The notes below the pieces were generated by a model. The model was not told the origin of the DNA. It saw only the letters and a list, made by a program, of their open reading frames with translations, and made no database searches. A program made the translations under genes and the position numbers. This document shows, in pieces, positions 20,001-24,207 of a DNA stretch of 24,352 bases. Location: positions 1,041,595 through 1,065,946 of the forward strand of contig NW_003140813.1 in NCBI RefSeq assembly GCF_000003605.2, written 5' to 3'. Source of the stretch: Saccoglossus kowalevskii. Its lineage: Eukaryota; Hemichordata; Enteropneusta; Harrimaniidae. Positions within the stretch are counted from its first letter, which is position 1. The number at the start of each line of letters is the position of its first letter.

Positions 20001-22906
20001 AATTTCGCTATTTTTGCTGTCAAGTACAATCCACAAAATAGCTGAAAATAAACGATTTTACTGAATACAATTAAATTGGGAAGCATTGGAGGATAGAAGC
20101 AAGGTTAGAGTTATTCCCCAAATCAATTATGATCGTCGTTAAGGATACAATATAGGGTAGTTATTTCATATTCAAAACATGCTGAGAGTGTCAAATACAA
20201 TCCCTATTTTCAAGGTTGAGTACTCAAGTTGTAGGAGAGTACCCTTCCCTCTTGTGTATTGACAAATAATCAACGTTTTTGCAGCAAATAAAAGTAAGTA
20301 AATATAAATAGAAAATAATGAAAACCAATTTTTAAGAAGACAAAGATTCAGTTTTACTCAAGAATGGAAGCAGAAAATAATTCCTACCTTTGGATTTGAA
20401 TTGATTGCACTCTCAACTCGTTTATTCTGGAAAATCTGGTAGGGTGTCATGGATTTCTTTACTGGTGCTACAGCTTTTTTAGCACGTGGTGCTGTGGCTG
20501 CTACAAAATCTGGATGGTTGTCCCTGCAATATATATTGAAGATGTGTTACATGAGAACGGTAAAACGCATACATTCTAGTCTCTCAAACATAAATGTATT
20601 TTCATAAAATTATTTTTGTTTTCATCACACAAAGTCTAATACTGAATACTGTAAAAGGGATAATTATTCACTGGGTTTTAATTTAGCTTATTTCGCTGAC
20701 TGGAAAAGGCGCTAAATTAAAACCCAGCGAATATGTAAAATTTAGCATAGAACACATTATCTAAATGACGAAACCGTGAATTTAAAACCCACTGAATATG
20801 CCTGAAATGGTAAATCAGTGAAATTTAAACCCAGTGAAAATTAGTCATTTTACAGTACCCTGCTCAGTAGTACACATTAGGGCACATACATATCATGTTT
20901 AGAAAGATGACTCTGCAATGTGTTCAACACACCGTGTCTATACACCGATTAGGCTAACACAGGTGAACTGTGCCCATACGCTAGTTACTTTGCCTAATAC
21001 CTTGTTTAGGCAGAACACAGGGGATGCTGTACCTGTTACCAAGTTCACCAAGAAGATGGGGCCATATCAGTTATCAAGCTGAGGGGGAACACTGAGAGGA
21101 GGCGGCTGTACGAGTTTCAGGAGAGCCCCGAGATTTGGGTTGTACTGTGAATTCATGACAACCAATCTCAATCATTAATTAATTAAAGAAAGCTTACAAA
21201 GAACTCCTGTGTGCTGAGAGTATTGGAGACGCATTAAAATTAATTCAAAACTAATTTTTGTCTGCTATTTGAGATGTATAACATGAAAAAAATGTGATTT
21301 ACATTATCAAAATTTATAATACATACAGAAAATGCATTTGATTTTTCATCAATGGTTTTAGTCTAAGTAGTTCCAGAACACCTCTACGATGGATTCAATT
21401 TAAATCCGATTTTTTTAGATATCAGAAATGGGCTAATAAATGATCAATATGCATGTTTTATCAACATTAAACTAATCATGTCTGAGTACCTCAATAAACC
21501 AAATGAATTATTATCAGGGATGAGAATGAGAATTTTAATTTTCAGCTGAAAGTAAAGTAGCCGGGGTCCGAAACTTCACTCTAGTTAGGTTGTAAAATCT
21601 GAAAACAAATTTTGGCCCATCGTATCCATGGCAACAGCCAAAAAACTTATTTTTTGAATACCTTCACGCCAATTCTATCTCGCCCTACAATTCTAGGATT
21701 AAAATGCACGGACATACAGCTCATTCTACTCAGCTTGAGTGTGGGCAAACATTTACTGTATATTTTCATTAGCGAGAAAATTGACCCCAAATTTATTACC
21801 TCCTACCAGTCTTGTAATAGCAGTGTTTAAATAATCATGCTTTTTATTTTGGCTACGTTGCGCACTAGTAAGAGATCACCGGCGCCTACATTGTTACATC
21901 GTATCGACATAATCCCAATGCAACTTTGAATGAACTGTAAATGCTGCCTTCATTCTGGAAAATACTATCGCCAAAACGGCTGGAAATAATAAATGTAACA
22001 GCAGAATATGTCCTAGTAATGAGGAAAGTGACTTCTAAAAGACTGAATTTTTTTTTGCAAACTTCGTATACAGGGCTCCATTTAGTTATGAACTGACGTT
22101 AGCTTCACGTCCATGTCCTACCATGGAAACAGCCGAAAACATGTTGCTTGTTTTTTGAGCGGAACGGATCGACAACCAGCCTACCAGCTTGTTCAGTTAC
22201 CACTTCATTTTTCTTCCCGATTTTAACCCAAAACTGAGCGGGTCTGTGCATTGTTCTGGAGCATCAATGTACCAAAATTCATTGAAATGGAATAATTAGT
22301 ACAGTGATATCAGAGTTAAAGTTGAAAATTGGCTAATTAGGTAATTAATATTTTACATATCTGTCTTTGCATGTCCTATGTAAGTTTCATTGAAATTTGA
22401 TGATTAGTATCCGAGATATCAGTGGAAAAGCATTATGCAAATTAGGTTAATTATATGCATTGATTTTTACCCAAAACTAATCACATCTGTGCATTAGTCC
22501 AGAGCATCTATGTATCAAGTTTCATCAACATCTAATGAATGGCTCTTTAGATATCAGTAGAACAGTCAAGGAACAGCTAAAAATTAGCTAACTATCATGC
22601 AAATCAGGTAATTAATATGCATGGATTTCAACCCAAACCTAATCAAATCTGTGCATTAGCACACAGCATTTATGCACCAAATTTCATTAAAAACCAACAT
22701 ACGATTCTTGAGATATCAGTGGGACAGACAGACACACACACACACACATACACACACATACAGGCAGGCAGGGTAACTGCAAAGACTCCCATTGTGTGCT
22801 TAATAGCACACGGGAGTCAATTAACAATTAATTAAACTCACCTGAATGTCTGCATCTCTACTTCAAATGATTTCATGTCTTCTTCGTACTTCTTTACATA
22901 TTTGCC
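1702..22906 (-). CDS. UBTF: Nucleolar transcription factor 1 (UBF), 5'-partial, 15 exons
   Basis: Spliced CDS = complement of 1702-2175, 2761-2844, 3230-3419, 3890-3945, 4062-4172, 4706-4838, 7098-7162, 8293-8445, 11266-11361, 11879-11920, 18095-18239, 18862-18986, 19637-19747, 20388-20523, 22842-22906. The total is 1,986 nt, or 661 residues plus stop. Every junction is GT-AG and phases agree throughout. Domains: end of HMG box 1 (1-22), box 2 (about 44-110), box 3 (142-208), box 4 (243-312), box 5 (338-395), box 6 (410-476), acidic tail (505-661). The box order, the PPPNGY starts of boxes 3 and 6, the LPEEE linker and the acidic tail match vertebrate UBF. Known family role: a nucleolar architectural factor that bends rDNA promoter DNA and recruits SL1/Pol I. 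The N-terminal dimerisation region and the first half of box 1 are outside the window. Human UBF is about 764 residues, so roughly 100-150 residues are missing here. Confidence 0.95.
2209..2655 (+). mobile_element. tRNA-derived SINE with target-site duplication
   Basis: The head resembles a tRNA. It has an A box TAGCATAGTGG at 2221-2231, an anticodon-like loop CTCATGA centred on CAT (2247-2249, Met-like), and a degenerate B box AGTTTAAATCC at 2264-2274. An unrelated body of about 300 bp follows, with A-rich tracts at about 2573-2583 and 2645-2658. The element is flanked by identical 16-mers AAACTTTGATGAATCA at 2193-2208 and 2656-2671, the mark of target-primed insertion. It is antisense to UBTF and fills most of the last intron. 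I cannot name the SINE family. Confidence 0.85.
2761..2844 (-). CDS. UBTF: UBTF window exon 14: basic segment before the acidic tail
   Basis: 84 nt (residues 477-504), phase 0 at both ends, flanked by TTTTAG and GTAATC. It encodes SLTQEELKRYKELSELKKGR, then a Lys-rich end. The vertebrate counterpart follows box 6 as LSPQDRAAYKEYISNKRKS, so the match is by position and character rather than strong identity. Confidence 0.9.
3230..3419 (-). CDS. UBTF: UBTF window exon 13: HMG box 6
   Basis: 190 nt (residues 413-476), phase 2 in and phase 0 out, flanked by TTGTAG and GTTTGT. It starts NGYALYTREMLQSEELRHLE, then RIQEIARRWKMMPDQEKKKY, ending in a strongly basic and acidic helix. It parallels box 3, which also begins NGY after a split Pro codon. 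Confidence 0.96.
3619..3764. mobile_element. 146-bp MITE with TTAA target duplication, copy 1
   Basis: Flanked by TTAA at 3615-3618 and 3765-3768. The terminal inverted repeats share TCACCTGTGCA (left, 3632-3642) with TGCACAGGTGA (right, 3741-3751). The interior is related in inverse orientation to the 18285-18430 copy, for example GTATCATTGTTTGCAAACA. TTAA duplication is typical of the piggyBac superfamily. No transposase is encoded. Confidence 0.75.
3890..3945 (-). CDS. UBTF: UBTF window exon 12: linker between boxes 5 and 6
   Basis: 56 nt (residues 395-412 plus two bases), phase 0 in and phase 2 out, flanked by TATAG and GTAAGT. It encodes RLEEIDKKILAEEPKKPP, then CC of a Pro codon split by the intron. 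The vertebrate counterpart ends EPKKPPMNGY. The intron to the previous exon is only 116 nt. Confidence 0.93.
4062..4172 (-). CDS. UBTF: UBTF window exon 11: core of HMG box 5
   Basis: 111 nt, 37 codons (residues 358-394), phase 0 at both ends, flanked by GATTAG and GTAAGT. It encodes VTVGKANEALKDQWARLDKA and then SKLPWQKEAAKQKKNIE. It is the same size and phase as the box 2 core exon at 19637-19747 and has the same central QW. Confidence 0.95.
4236..4516 (+). repeat. Dispersed repeat, copy 1 (inverted relative to 7917-8275)
   Basis: From ATTTTTCGTTCACTACGAG to AAAATCACCTATTGA. It matches the reverse complement of 7917-8275 over most of its length, with shared blocks such as GACGCGCGTCTTTCATGCAT and CGAAAGCAATATTCCTCTG. 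Relative to the other copy it lacks about 50 bp and 30 bp near its left end. It is rich in CpG compared with the surrounding intron. Confidence 0.8.
4706..4838 (-). CDS. UBTF: UBTF window exon 10: box 4-5 linker and start of HMG box 5
   Basis: 133 nt (residues 313-357), phase 2 in and phase 0 out, flanked by CACCAG and GTAAGC. It encodes KEHPEYLKETQKRRVGIRRN, then LPKTPEELWIESKTEEYVQK. HPEY and TPEELW mirror HPDF and TPYQIF of the box 2 exon. Confidence 0.95.
4955..5400. repeat. Degenerate repeat modules with ATGGC...GCCAT motif, locus 1
   Basis: Diverged modules, each opening near AAAATGGCT-n-CAGCCATTTTGAAT (5093-5117) or AAAATGGCTGCTATTCGGCC (5355-5374) and containing GCATATGTG or TGTGATG stretches. 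They resemble the better preserved arrays at 9505-10170 and 16180-17060. The 135-codon open frame through this locus (5042-5449) is a by-product of the repeat. Confidence 0.55.
5787..6971. mobile_element. 1,185-bp DNA transposon relic with terminal inverted repeats
   Basis: The left end CCGTTAAAATCC-n-TATAAACCGC (5787-5811) pairs with the right end GCGGCTTATA-n-GGATTTTAACGG (6947-6971). Both are bordered by TA (5785-5786, 6972-6973), as for Tc1/mariner-like insertion. Sub-terminal ACCGCACCCC-type motifs recur near 5826, 5904 and 6886. An open frame at 5982-6197 and a plus-strand ATGGCGGATG about 70 nt after GATTGG are the only gene-like parts. No transposase is recognisable, so it is non-autonomous. 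Confidence 0.7.
5982..6197 (+). pseudogene. 71-codon open frame inside the 5787-6971 element, unidentified
   Basis: The second half, residues 20-71 (CQTRSETAFVLATTFVNTPY onward, ending LSLSSENN), has balanced, protein-like composition, while the start looks arbitrary. It may be the remains of an element-encoded protein or a captured host exon. I do not recognise it, and it may be chance. Confidence 0.2.
7098..7162 (-). CDS. UBTF: UBTF window exon 9: C-terminal helix of HMG box 4
   Basis: 65 nt (residues 292-312 plus two bases), phase 0 in and phase 2 out, flanked by CATCAG and GTAAGT. It encodes EKYKKKEADMKSQYEKQMNE and then F plus a split Val codon. Length and phase are identical to the box 1 exon at 22842-22906. 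Confidence 0.94.
7867..7899 (-). other. Possible alternative first exon, 11 codons, repeat-derived
   Basis: Minus-strand ATG at 7899-7897 opens MTDFVGLLSRN and ends at a strong donor, AAAT then GTAAGT (7866-7861). It is in phase 0, as is the start of the next UBTF exon (7162). Splicing would therefore give an in-frame short protein of boxes 5 and 6 plus tail. There is no transcript evidence in sequence alone, and a chance donor is possible. Confidence 0.25.
7917..8275 (-). repeat. Dispersed repeat, copy 2 (inverted relative to 4236-4516)
   Basis: The reverse complement of copy 1, and longer. It ends 17 nt from the splice donor of the HMG box 4 exon. The plus strand has an accidental open frame (7939-8253) that is not preserved in the other copy, so I do not treat it as a gene. 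Past the shared part, on the minus strand, lies a possible first exon (7899-7867). Confidence 0.8.
7947..7956. promoter_or_regulatory. TCTCGCGAGA promoter-type palindrome
   Basis: A perfect TCTCGCGAGA. In mammals this motif marks many CpG-island promoters and is bound by BANP; Kaiso (ZBTB33) has also been linked to it. Beside it is GACGCGCGTC (7966-7975). On the minus strand it lies about 50 nt upstream of an ATG at 7899. The copy at 4236-4516 carries a degraded version, so only this copy keeps the motif. Confidence 0.45.
8293..8445 (-). CDS. UBTF: UBTF window exon 8: HMG box 4, helices 1 and 2
   Basis: 153 nt (residues 241-291), phase 0 at both ends. It begins YPDRPKKPISAIFLFCNERK and ends YRELPEKKQ. 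KKPISAIFLF corresponds to vertebrate KRPVSAMFIF. The acceptor follows a 23-base T tract on the minus strand (8474-8452). Confidence 0.96.
8452..8474 (+). repeat. Poly-A tract of 23 (T23 in the UBTF transcript)
   Basis: On the minus strand it forms the polypyrimidine tract directly before the AATAAG acceptor of the HMG box 4 exon. Confidence 0.9.
9505..10250 (+). repeat. Tandem duplication, unit 315 bp, with ATGGC...GCCAT motif, locus 2
   Basis: GATCATGAAACAAATGCA starts at 9546 and again at 9861, each followed by the same series of motifs (ATACGGATCCAGAACTGAAT, CAAATTTGAACAAAATCCGT, CATTTTCGGCCTTAAA). Each 315-bp unit contains two diverged half-units. The array runs into GGACGCATGGACGCACACAG. 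Open frames here on both strands come from the repeat. Confidence 0.75.
11051..11080. repeat. (CA)n(TA)n microsatellite
   Basis: A CA tract at 11051-11068 runs straight into a TA tract to 11080, just before the terminal hairpin of the long repeat. The counterpart tract in the other copy is at about 22724-22761. Confidence 0.9.
11100..11131. repeat. Terminal hairpin of long repeat, copy 1
   Basis: GACTCCC (11100-11106) and GTGTGC (11110-11115), loop TTC, GCACAC (11119-11124), GGGGGTC (11125-11131). The same structure, with GGGAGTC, ends copy 2 at 22784-22818. Confidence 0.75.
11144..11243. repeat. 25-bp minisatellite, about four copies
   Basis: GTGAATAA starts at 11169, 11194 and 11219, a regular 25-bp period, with a diverged unit before 11169. 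The body is ACACACCCCATTCT. It ends about 21 nt from the splice donor of the 11266-11361 exon. Confidence 0.85.
11266..11361 (-). CDS. UBTF: UBTF window exon 7: linker between HMG boxes 3 and 4
   Basis: 96 nt (residues 209-240), phase 0 at both ends, flanked by TCTTAG and GTAGGT. It starts KLPEEEREKLLKED, equivalent to the vertebrate LPEEEQQRVLGEE segment, and continues into a polar linker ending NLQIK. Confidence 0.93.
11435..11450 (+). repeat. Poly-G tract of 16
   Basis: Sixteen uninterrupted G on the plus strand, C16 on the coding strand of UBTF, about 72 nt upstream of the acceptor at 11363-11362. It is unusual in otherwise AT-rich introns. Confidence 0.95.
11451..11878. other. Intron sequence, nothing recognised
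   Basis: AT-rich intron between the 96-nt and 42-nt exons. The open frame at 11703-11924 on the plus strand overlaps the true minus-strand exon and shows no family features. Confidence 0.6.
11879..11920 (-). CDS. UBTF: UBTF window exon 6: 42-nt exon at end of box 3
   Basis: A 14-codon micro-exon, AKKEFAIKYEEYLE (residues 195-208), phase 0 at both ends, with TCTTTAG and GTAAGT splice sites. It sits between a 6.17-kb intron (11921-18094) and a 517-nt intron, and completes the last helix of box 3. Confidence 0.93.
11921..14330. other. First part of the 6.17-kb intron, no clear feature
   Basis: AT-rich, with only short unconvincing ORFs. A tRNA B-box-like GGGTTCGGCTCCC appears on the minus strand near 12257-12245 without an A box, so a SINE remnant is only possible. 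A 10-bp inverted pair GTTTTGATGG / CCATCAAAAC sits near 14070 and 14204. Confidence 0.5.
14343..15072. repeat. Repeat with 148-bp direct repeats
   Basis: AATATCACTTTT at about 14686 and 14834 begins two units 148 bp apart that share CAAAAATGACAAAAAT and ATTGAAGATATCA. A third, weaker unit follows after AAAGAAGTCGA. The array ends in ACGACGGAGACGGAC and a short hairpin CTCAT-ATG-ATGAG (about 15026-15038). This layout, units of about 145 bp then GGAGACGGAC then a hairpin, recalls the 16-17 kb element. Confidence 0.6.
15073..15741. other. Intron sequence, nothing recognised
   Basis: No conserved coding or repeat structure found by eye. ORFs here are short and have low-complexity composition. 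Confidence 0.5.
16021..17236. mobile_element. 1.2-kb element with terminal 10-mers, 140-bp modules and 3' hairpin
   Basis: Starts AGTCCCCGTT (16021-16030) and ends AACGGGGACT (17227-17236). A second AGTCCCCGTT at 17202-17211 pairs with that end to form a hairpin through CGGAC-TTC-GTCCG. The interior holds 140-bp modules opening CAAGATGGCTGCCAGTCGG (16452, 16592, 16881, 17021). A larger duplication of about 429 bp covers 16452-16880 and then 16881-17200. It is inserted in repeat R1; copy B at 19184 shows the unoccupied site. The hairpin followed by CTAA is Helitron-like, but the terminal inversion is not, so the class is open. Confidence 0.65.
17321..17688 (+). pseudogene. LINE (non-LTR retrotransposon) 3' end, truncated
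   Basis: Frame 1 reads TNGMAPLYISEMFSP...STRSSF. After a frameshift another frame reads FRYRGVILWNNLPPHIRNSA, the C-terminal signature of CR1/L2/Jockey-type reverse transcriptase ORFs (usually SFSYRGA-LWNSLP--LR). A non-coding tail follows with AATAAA and TAAATAAATAAATA at about 17673-17686. It is 5'-truncated, frameshifted, and inserted into repeat R1. Confidence 0.75.
18095..18239 (-). CDS. UBTF: UBTF window exon 5: HMG box 3
   Basis: 145 nt, completing the split Pro codon and ending in phase 0, flanked by TTCTAG and GTAAGT. It encodes NGYSLFCSILMNEHLSHIPS, then NERMVECSKRW and SQQEKDLYQERSNA (residues 147-194). ERMV-C--RWK-LSQ-EKD-Y is the clearest UBF box 3 signature in the window. Confidence 0.97.
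18285..18430. mobile_element. 146-bp MITE with TTAA target duplication, copy 2
   Basis: Flanked by TTAA at 18281-18284 and 18431-18434, and exactly the same length as the 3619-3764 copy but in the opposite orientation. The termini contain GTCACCTGTGCA and TGCACAGGTGATGG. It lies in the intron upstream of the HMG box 3 exon, about 45 nt from the acceptor. Confidence 0.78.
18862..18986 (-). CDS. UBTF: UBTF window exon 4: end of box 2 and linker to box 3
   Basis: 125 nt, phase 0 in, ending with CC of a Pro codon split by the intron, flanked by TTTCAG and GTAAGT. Residues 105-146 begin KAVVEYQRTHPDYEP, continue ILTKAEQKIKDKSDGKP and end DRPPP. The LTKAE...KDK...DG linker matches vertebrate UBF closely. 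Confidence 0.95.
19184..19620 (+). repeat. Dispersed repeat R1, copy B (uninterrupted)
   Basis: Begins TTCGAGGATTTGGAGACTGA and continues through many degenerate TGAACAC motifs to about 19620, 16 nt from the splice donor of the 19637-19747 exon. It is nearly identical to the first 280 bp of copy A. The 5' part is open (LFEDLETEEF...DWSVCMSV) in copies A and B, but a stop in copy C and the overall identity argue against selection on protein. Confidence 0.8.
19637..19747 (-). CDS. UBTF: UBTF window exon 3: core of HMG box 2 (UBF2-type cassette position)
   Basis: 111 nt, exactly 37 codons, phase 0 at both ends, flanked by TTTTAG and GTATGG. Residues 68-104 begin MSKKEIEDLLKGQW and end FKQYE, giving helices 2 and 3 of box 2. 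Vertebrate UBF2 lacks 37 residues of box 2 through exon skipping. This exon has the same length and, by my recall of the human sequence, the same place, so skipping it here would keep the frame. Confidence 0.95.
19970..20062. mobile_element. Short TA-flanked MITE relative of 20649-20855
   Basis: The left end CTGTAAATGCATTAATTATT continues CACTGGGTTTTAATTTCGCT, matching the left end of the 20649 element. The right end, near GAAAATAAACGATTTTACTG, looks like a worn inverse terminus. Limits are approximate. Confidence 0.5.
20388..20523 (-). CDS. UBTF: UBTF window exon 2: box 1-2 linker and start of HMG box 2
   Basis: 136 nt, phase 2 in and phase 0 out, flanked by TTGCAG and GTAGGA. Residues 22-67 run from RDNHPDF through an Ala/Lys/Pro linker into KKSMTPYQIFQNKR, the first helix of box 2. 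TPYQIF corresponds to the vertebrate TPQQLW region. Confidence 0.92.
20649..20855. mobile_element. 207-bp MITE with long terminal inverted repeats and TA duplication
   Basis: Left CTGTAAAAGGGATAATTATT then CACTGGGTTTTAATTT; right AAATTTAAACCCAGTG then AAAATTAGTCATTTTACAG. Both are bordered by TA (20647-20648, 20856-20857). Internal motifs repeat the ACCCAGYGAATATG theme. It is non-coding. Confidence 0.75.
20858..21189. other. Intron with a GC-richer stretch of unknown origin
   Basis: About 21000-21125 is less AT-rich and codon-like (for example AGGAGGCGGCTGTACGAGTT), but all frames are stopped. It may be a decayed gene or element fragment. I do not recognise it. Confidence 0.3.
21520..22215. 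mobile_element. Possible insertion of about 700 bp within the long repeat
   Basis: It has no match in the collinear copy at 8617-11131. It contains an imperfect direct repeat: CCATGGCAACAGCCAAAAAA near 21627 and CCATGGAAACAGCCGAAAAC near 22120, each followed by TTTTTTGA. No ORF of note and no clear termini. It could instead be ancestral sequence lost from copy 1. Confidence 0.4.
22784..22818. repeat. Terminal hairpin of long repeat, copy 2
   Basis: GACTCCC (22784-22790), GTGTGC (22794-22799), GCACAC (22806-22811), GGGAGTC (22812-22818). The arms differ from copy 1 by a compensated base pair, which suggests the fold rather than the sequence is kept. Confidence 0.75.
22842..22906 (-). CDS. UBTF: UBTF window exon 1: C-terminal helix of HMG box 1
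   Basis: 65 nt, starting in phase 0 after TTTTAG and ending with AG of a split Arg codon before GTGAGT. It encodes residues 1-21, GKYVKKYEEDMKSF... to TF, a basic/acidic helix matching the last helix of vertebrate UBF box 1. The first two helices of box 1 must lie in an exon upstream of the window. Its size and phase equal those of the 7098-7162 exon in box 4. Confidence 0.9.
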
Positions 22907-23661
22907 CTAAAATCAACAATATACAATTTATTAAATATTATGCTGGAATAATAGATATCCTTTGAACTAAAGATATTGTGTACAGCCAAATAGGGTGAGC
23001 ATACCAACTCAAGTAAAGCACCAGTTATTGATCGGTTGAGAGAACATAGCAAGAGTCTTTTTAAGAGATTTAACATCCCATGAAATTTCTGTTCCAGTAA
23101 GTTTTCAACTCAGTTTGATTCAATCTAGAGGTTTTACAATCACAAAATAGTCCTTCAAACTTGGTAACTCTGATTTGAAGTACTGAGATTTGAGAAATGA
23201 TGTACATGTACATGTACTGGTTACAAAGTTGGATATGCACATGTTGGTGACCATGCTTGTCATGAAGGATTTATAAAATAGGAATACGAGGAAAATGCAA
23301 CTAGGATATCCATGCACAGTGAAGTGTAGTGATGAAGATCTTGTGTCGCTCCAACACATTTCTAACCAGTGAATTAAAACACAATCAACACTTGGAAAGG
23401 TATCATTGCACAAGCTATAACAGAAATGTGCGAGATCATCTCCATATGCAGAAACGCAAAGCGAACATAATATGCGCTTTGCGATTGGTCAATTGCCATT
23501 AGACCCACTCTCTGCTCCAGAACTAGTCGACAGTTGACTAACAACTTAGAGCAACTGGTTTGCACAAACTGCAATAAAGGTTGCAGTGCCATGTGGTGCA
23601 GGTCCTGTTGACCTATTTGCTTGAAGACCCTGGCCATTAAAGAGTAAAAGTTTAATATAAA
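22907..23661. other. Intron upstream of the box 1 exon, no exon found
   Basis: I looked on the minus strand for the missing first half of HMG box 1 and saw none. A perfect 9-bp inverted repeat CGCAAAGCG / CGCTTTGCG is at 23455-23463 and 23475-23483. A perfect 16-bp palindrome, GTACATGTACATGTAC, is at 23202-23217. The minus-strand open frames at 23120-23637 are not recognisable proteins. Confidence 0.5.
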
Positions 23662-23850
23662 TGTTCGAGGATTTGGAGACTGAATAGTTTATTTAAAAAC
23701 TTATCAGAACTATGAACCTCATTTCACTCTATGGCTACGATTGGTCAGTGTGTATGTCTGTTTAATCCAGCAAAACGCTGATCTAAACAGGCACAAGTCA
23801 AAGAATATAACTTTGCACACTTGCAATATGGCCAAATGAACACTTAACTT
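23662..23850 (+). repeat. Dispersed repeat R1, copy C (5' part only)
   Basis: TGTTCGAGGATTTGGAGACT to CCAAATGAACACTTA, closely matching copies A and B. It then stops, without the long TGAACAC-rich part. A substitution creates TAG in the frame that is open in the other copies. Confidence 0.85.
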
Positions 23851-23920
23851 AAAACTCACTTAATATACATGATTGGGCTTCCGCTTGGGGTAAATTATTA
23901 CAACAAAGTTTTTAAATTGA

Positions 23921-24096
23921 TATGCCACTTTCTTGACCCCGAAAGGTCACACATGCTGGTACTTTTGTTGGTACAACAGCATCCCAAATGTACACAACTT
24001 GGGCACTTTAATTTGTAGTTAATTATTTTTATTATTATTGATATATCAACGAAAGTACCAGGATGTGTGACCTTTAGAGGTCATGAAAGTAACCTA
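23921..24096. mobile_element. Foldback element, two 53-nt arms
   Basis: Left arm 23921-23973 and right arm 24044-24096 are reverse complements with about nine mismatches, around a 70-nt AT-rich loop. Shared cores are AAAGGTCACACAT and CTGGTACTTT. Each arm also contains an inner GACC...GGTC palindrome. It looks like a small MITE. No target duplication was identified. Confidence 0.65.
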
Positions 24097-24207
24097 TTAG
24101 TTTGTTTAGCCACTTGGTGAAAATTTAAGTATTTACAAGTATTGTCAATTTGTTATGTTTAATTTACTTTTAAGTGAGATATGACATGATATACAAGTTA
24201 TTGAATA

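Larger units (their letters stand above)
21190..22818 (+). repeat. Long AT-rich dispersed repeat with terminal hairpin, copy 2
   Basis: Collinear with 8617-11131 (CTGCTATTTGAGATG-ATAACAT, AGAAATGGGCTAATAA, then from 22228 GAGCGGGTCTGTGCATTG onward). It ends at the hairpin 22784-22818, 23 nt from the splice donor at 22841. About 700 bp (21520-22215) without a counterpart in copy 1 interrupts it. Confidence 0.7.

Noticed and set aside
23120-23637. Two minus-strand ORFs of 97 and 87 codons
   Set aside because: No recognisable motif and no splice or start context; composition is consistent with chance in AT-rich intron.
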